Made by a program: the position numbers and the translations under genes. The notes beneath the pieces were generated by a model. The model had not been told where the DNA came from, did no database searches, and saw only the letters and a list, made by a program, of their open reading frames with translations. A stretch of DNA of 12,019 nucleotides. It comes from Lachnospiraceae bacterium. Its GTDB lineage: Bacteria; Bacillota; Clostridia; Lachnospirales; Lachnospiraceae. The stretch spans positions 1 to 12,019 of the forward strand of contig JAAVAA010000083.1 of the NCBI GenBank assembly GCA_014804285.1. Reading direction: 5' to 3'. Positions 11,939 to 12,019 of this stretch are shown here, piece by piece. Numbering within the stretch: position 1 is the stretch's first letter; each line of letters starts with the position of its first letter.

Positions 11939-12019
11939 TCTTTTCTGATATGAATCAGATATGTAGAAATTTGCTGTCGAATAGCATCACTTTTATGCTG
12001 TCGAATTTCTTTTCTGATA
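11939..12019. repeat. Direct repeats at the right edge, period about 69 bp
   Basis: TCTTTTCTGATA occurs at 11939-11950 and again at 12008-12019, where the window ends. Between them TGCTGTCGAAT occurs twice (11972-11982 and 11996-12006). Small hairpins are also present: CTGAT-N4-ATCAG (11945-11958), AGCAT-N7-ATGCT, and AGAAATT (11965-11971) with AATTTCT (12004-12010). It may be the first unit of a tandem repeat or the leader of the next gene. Only one full period is visible. Confidence 0.45.

Overview
The window looks like chromosomal DNA of a gut-type clostridial Firmicute, most likely Lachnospiraceae. The evidence is consensus AGGAGG-type ribosome sites, a two-subunit-style pyruvate:ferredoxin oxidoreductase pair, an Lsa/Vga-like ABC-F protein, an Rpn-type (PD-(D/E)XK) remnant, and a Bacillus-type sigma-D -10 box in front of a lineage-type hypothetical protein. 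I cannot name a species. No rRNA, tRNA, CRISPR array or intact transposase was seen.

Region 1 (1-5240, coding almost entirely on the minus strand) mixes intact and decaying genes. From the left edge it holds a 78-bp dispersed repeat (copy A) abutting a truncated LytTR-type receiver domain. Next is a membrane-anchored XRE regulator with its own promoter and operator-like repeats, then a 325-aa hypothetical protein behind a candidate sigma-D promoter and two AGGT-N4-ACCT dyads. After that comes a three-gene operon transcribed AraC regulator > GNAT-like acetyltransferase > DUF2000 protein. The first and third genes of this operon each carry a single frameshift in a C/G run. Between that operon and the next gene lie a strong bidirectional hairpin terminator, the C-terminal stub of an Rpn-family nuclease/transposase, and copy B of the 78-bp repeat.

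Region 2 (5243-9395, minus strand) holds two resistance-flavoured units. The first is a 438-aa fusion of an AraC DNA-binding domain with an aminoglycoside-phosphotransferase-like domain whose catalytic Asp and metal-binding Asn are replaced, so it may be a pseudokinase sensor. The second is an operon of an ABC-F protein, a P-loop kinase-like protein and a 47-aa small ORF that overlaps the P-loop gene by an ATGA. The ABC-F gene has a near-consensus promoter with an embedded perfect operator. Its roughly 300-nt leader contains a three-codon ORF (Met-Arg-Arg-stop), mutually exclusive pairings and a U8 intrinsic terminator, which together look like antibiotic-sensing transcription attenuation. The second ATPase domain of this ABC-F protein appears to have lost about 55 residues between Walker A and the signature motif.

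Region 3 (9396-12019, plus strand) holds porA and porB (pyruvate or 2-oxoacid:ferredoxin oxidoreductase alpha and beta) without porC/porD upstream and without a convincing ribosome site for porA. A 41-aa membrane ORF follows whose N-terminus resembles the start of TauE/SafE permeases, and then a repeat-rich stretch cut by the window edge.
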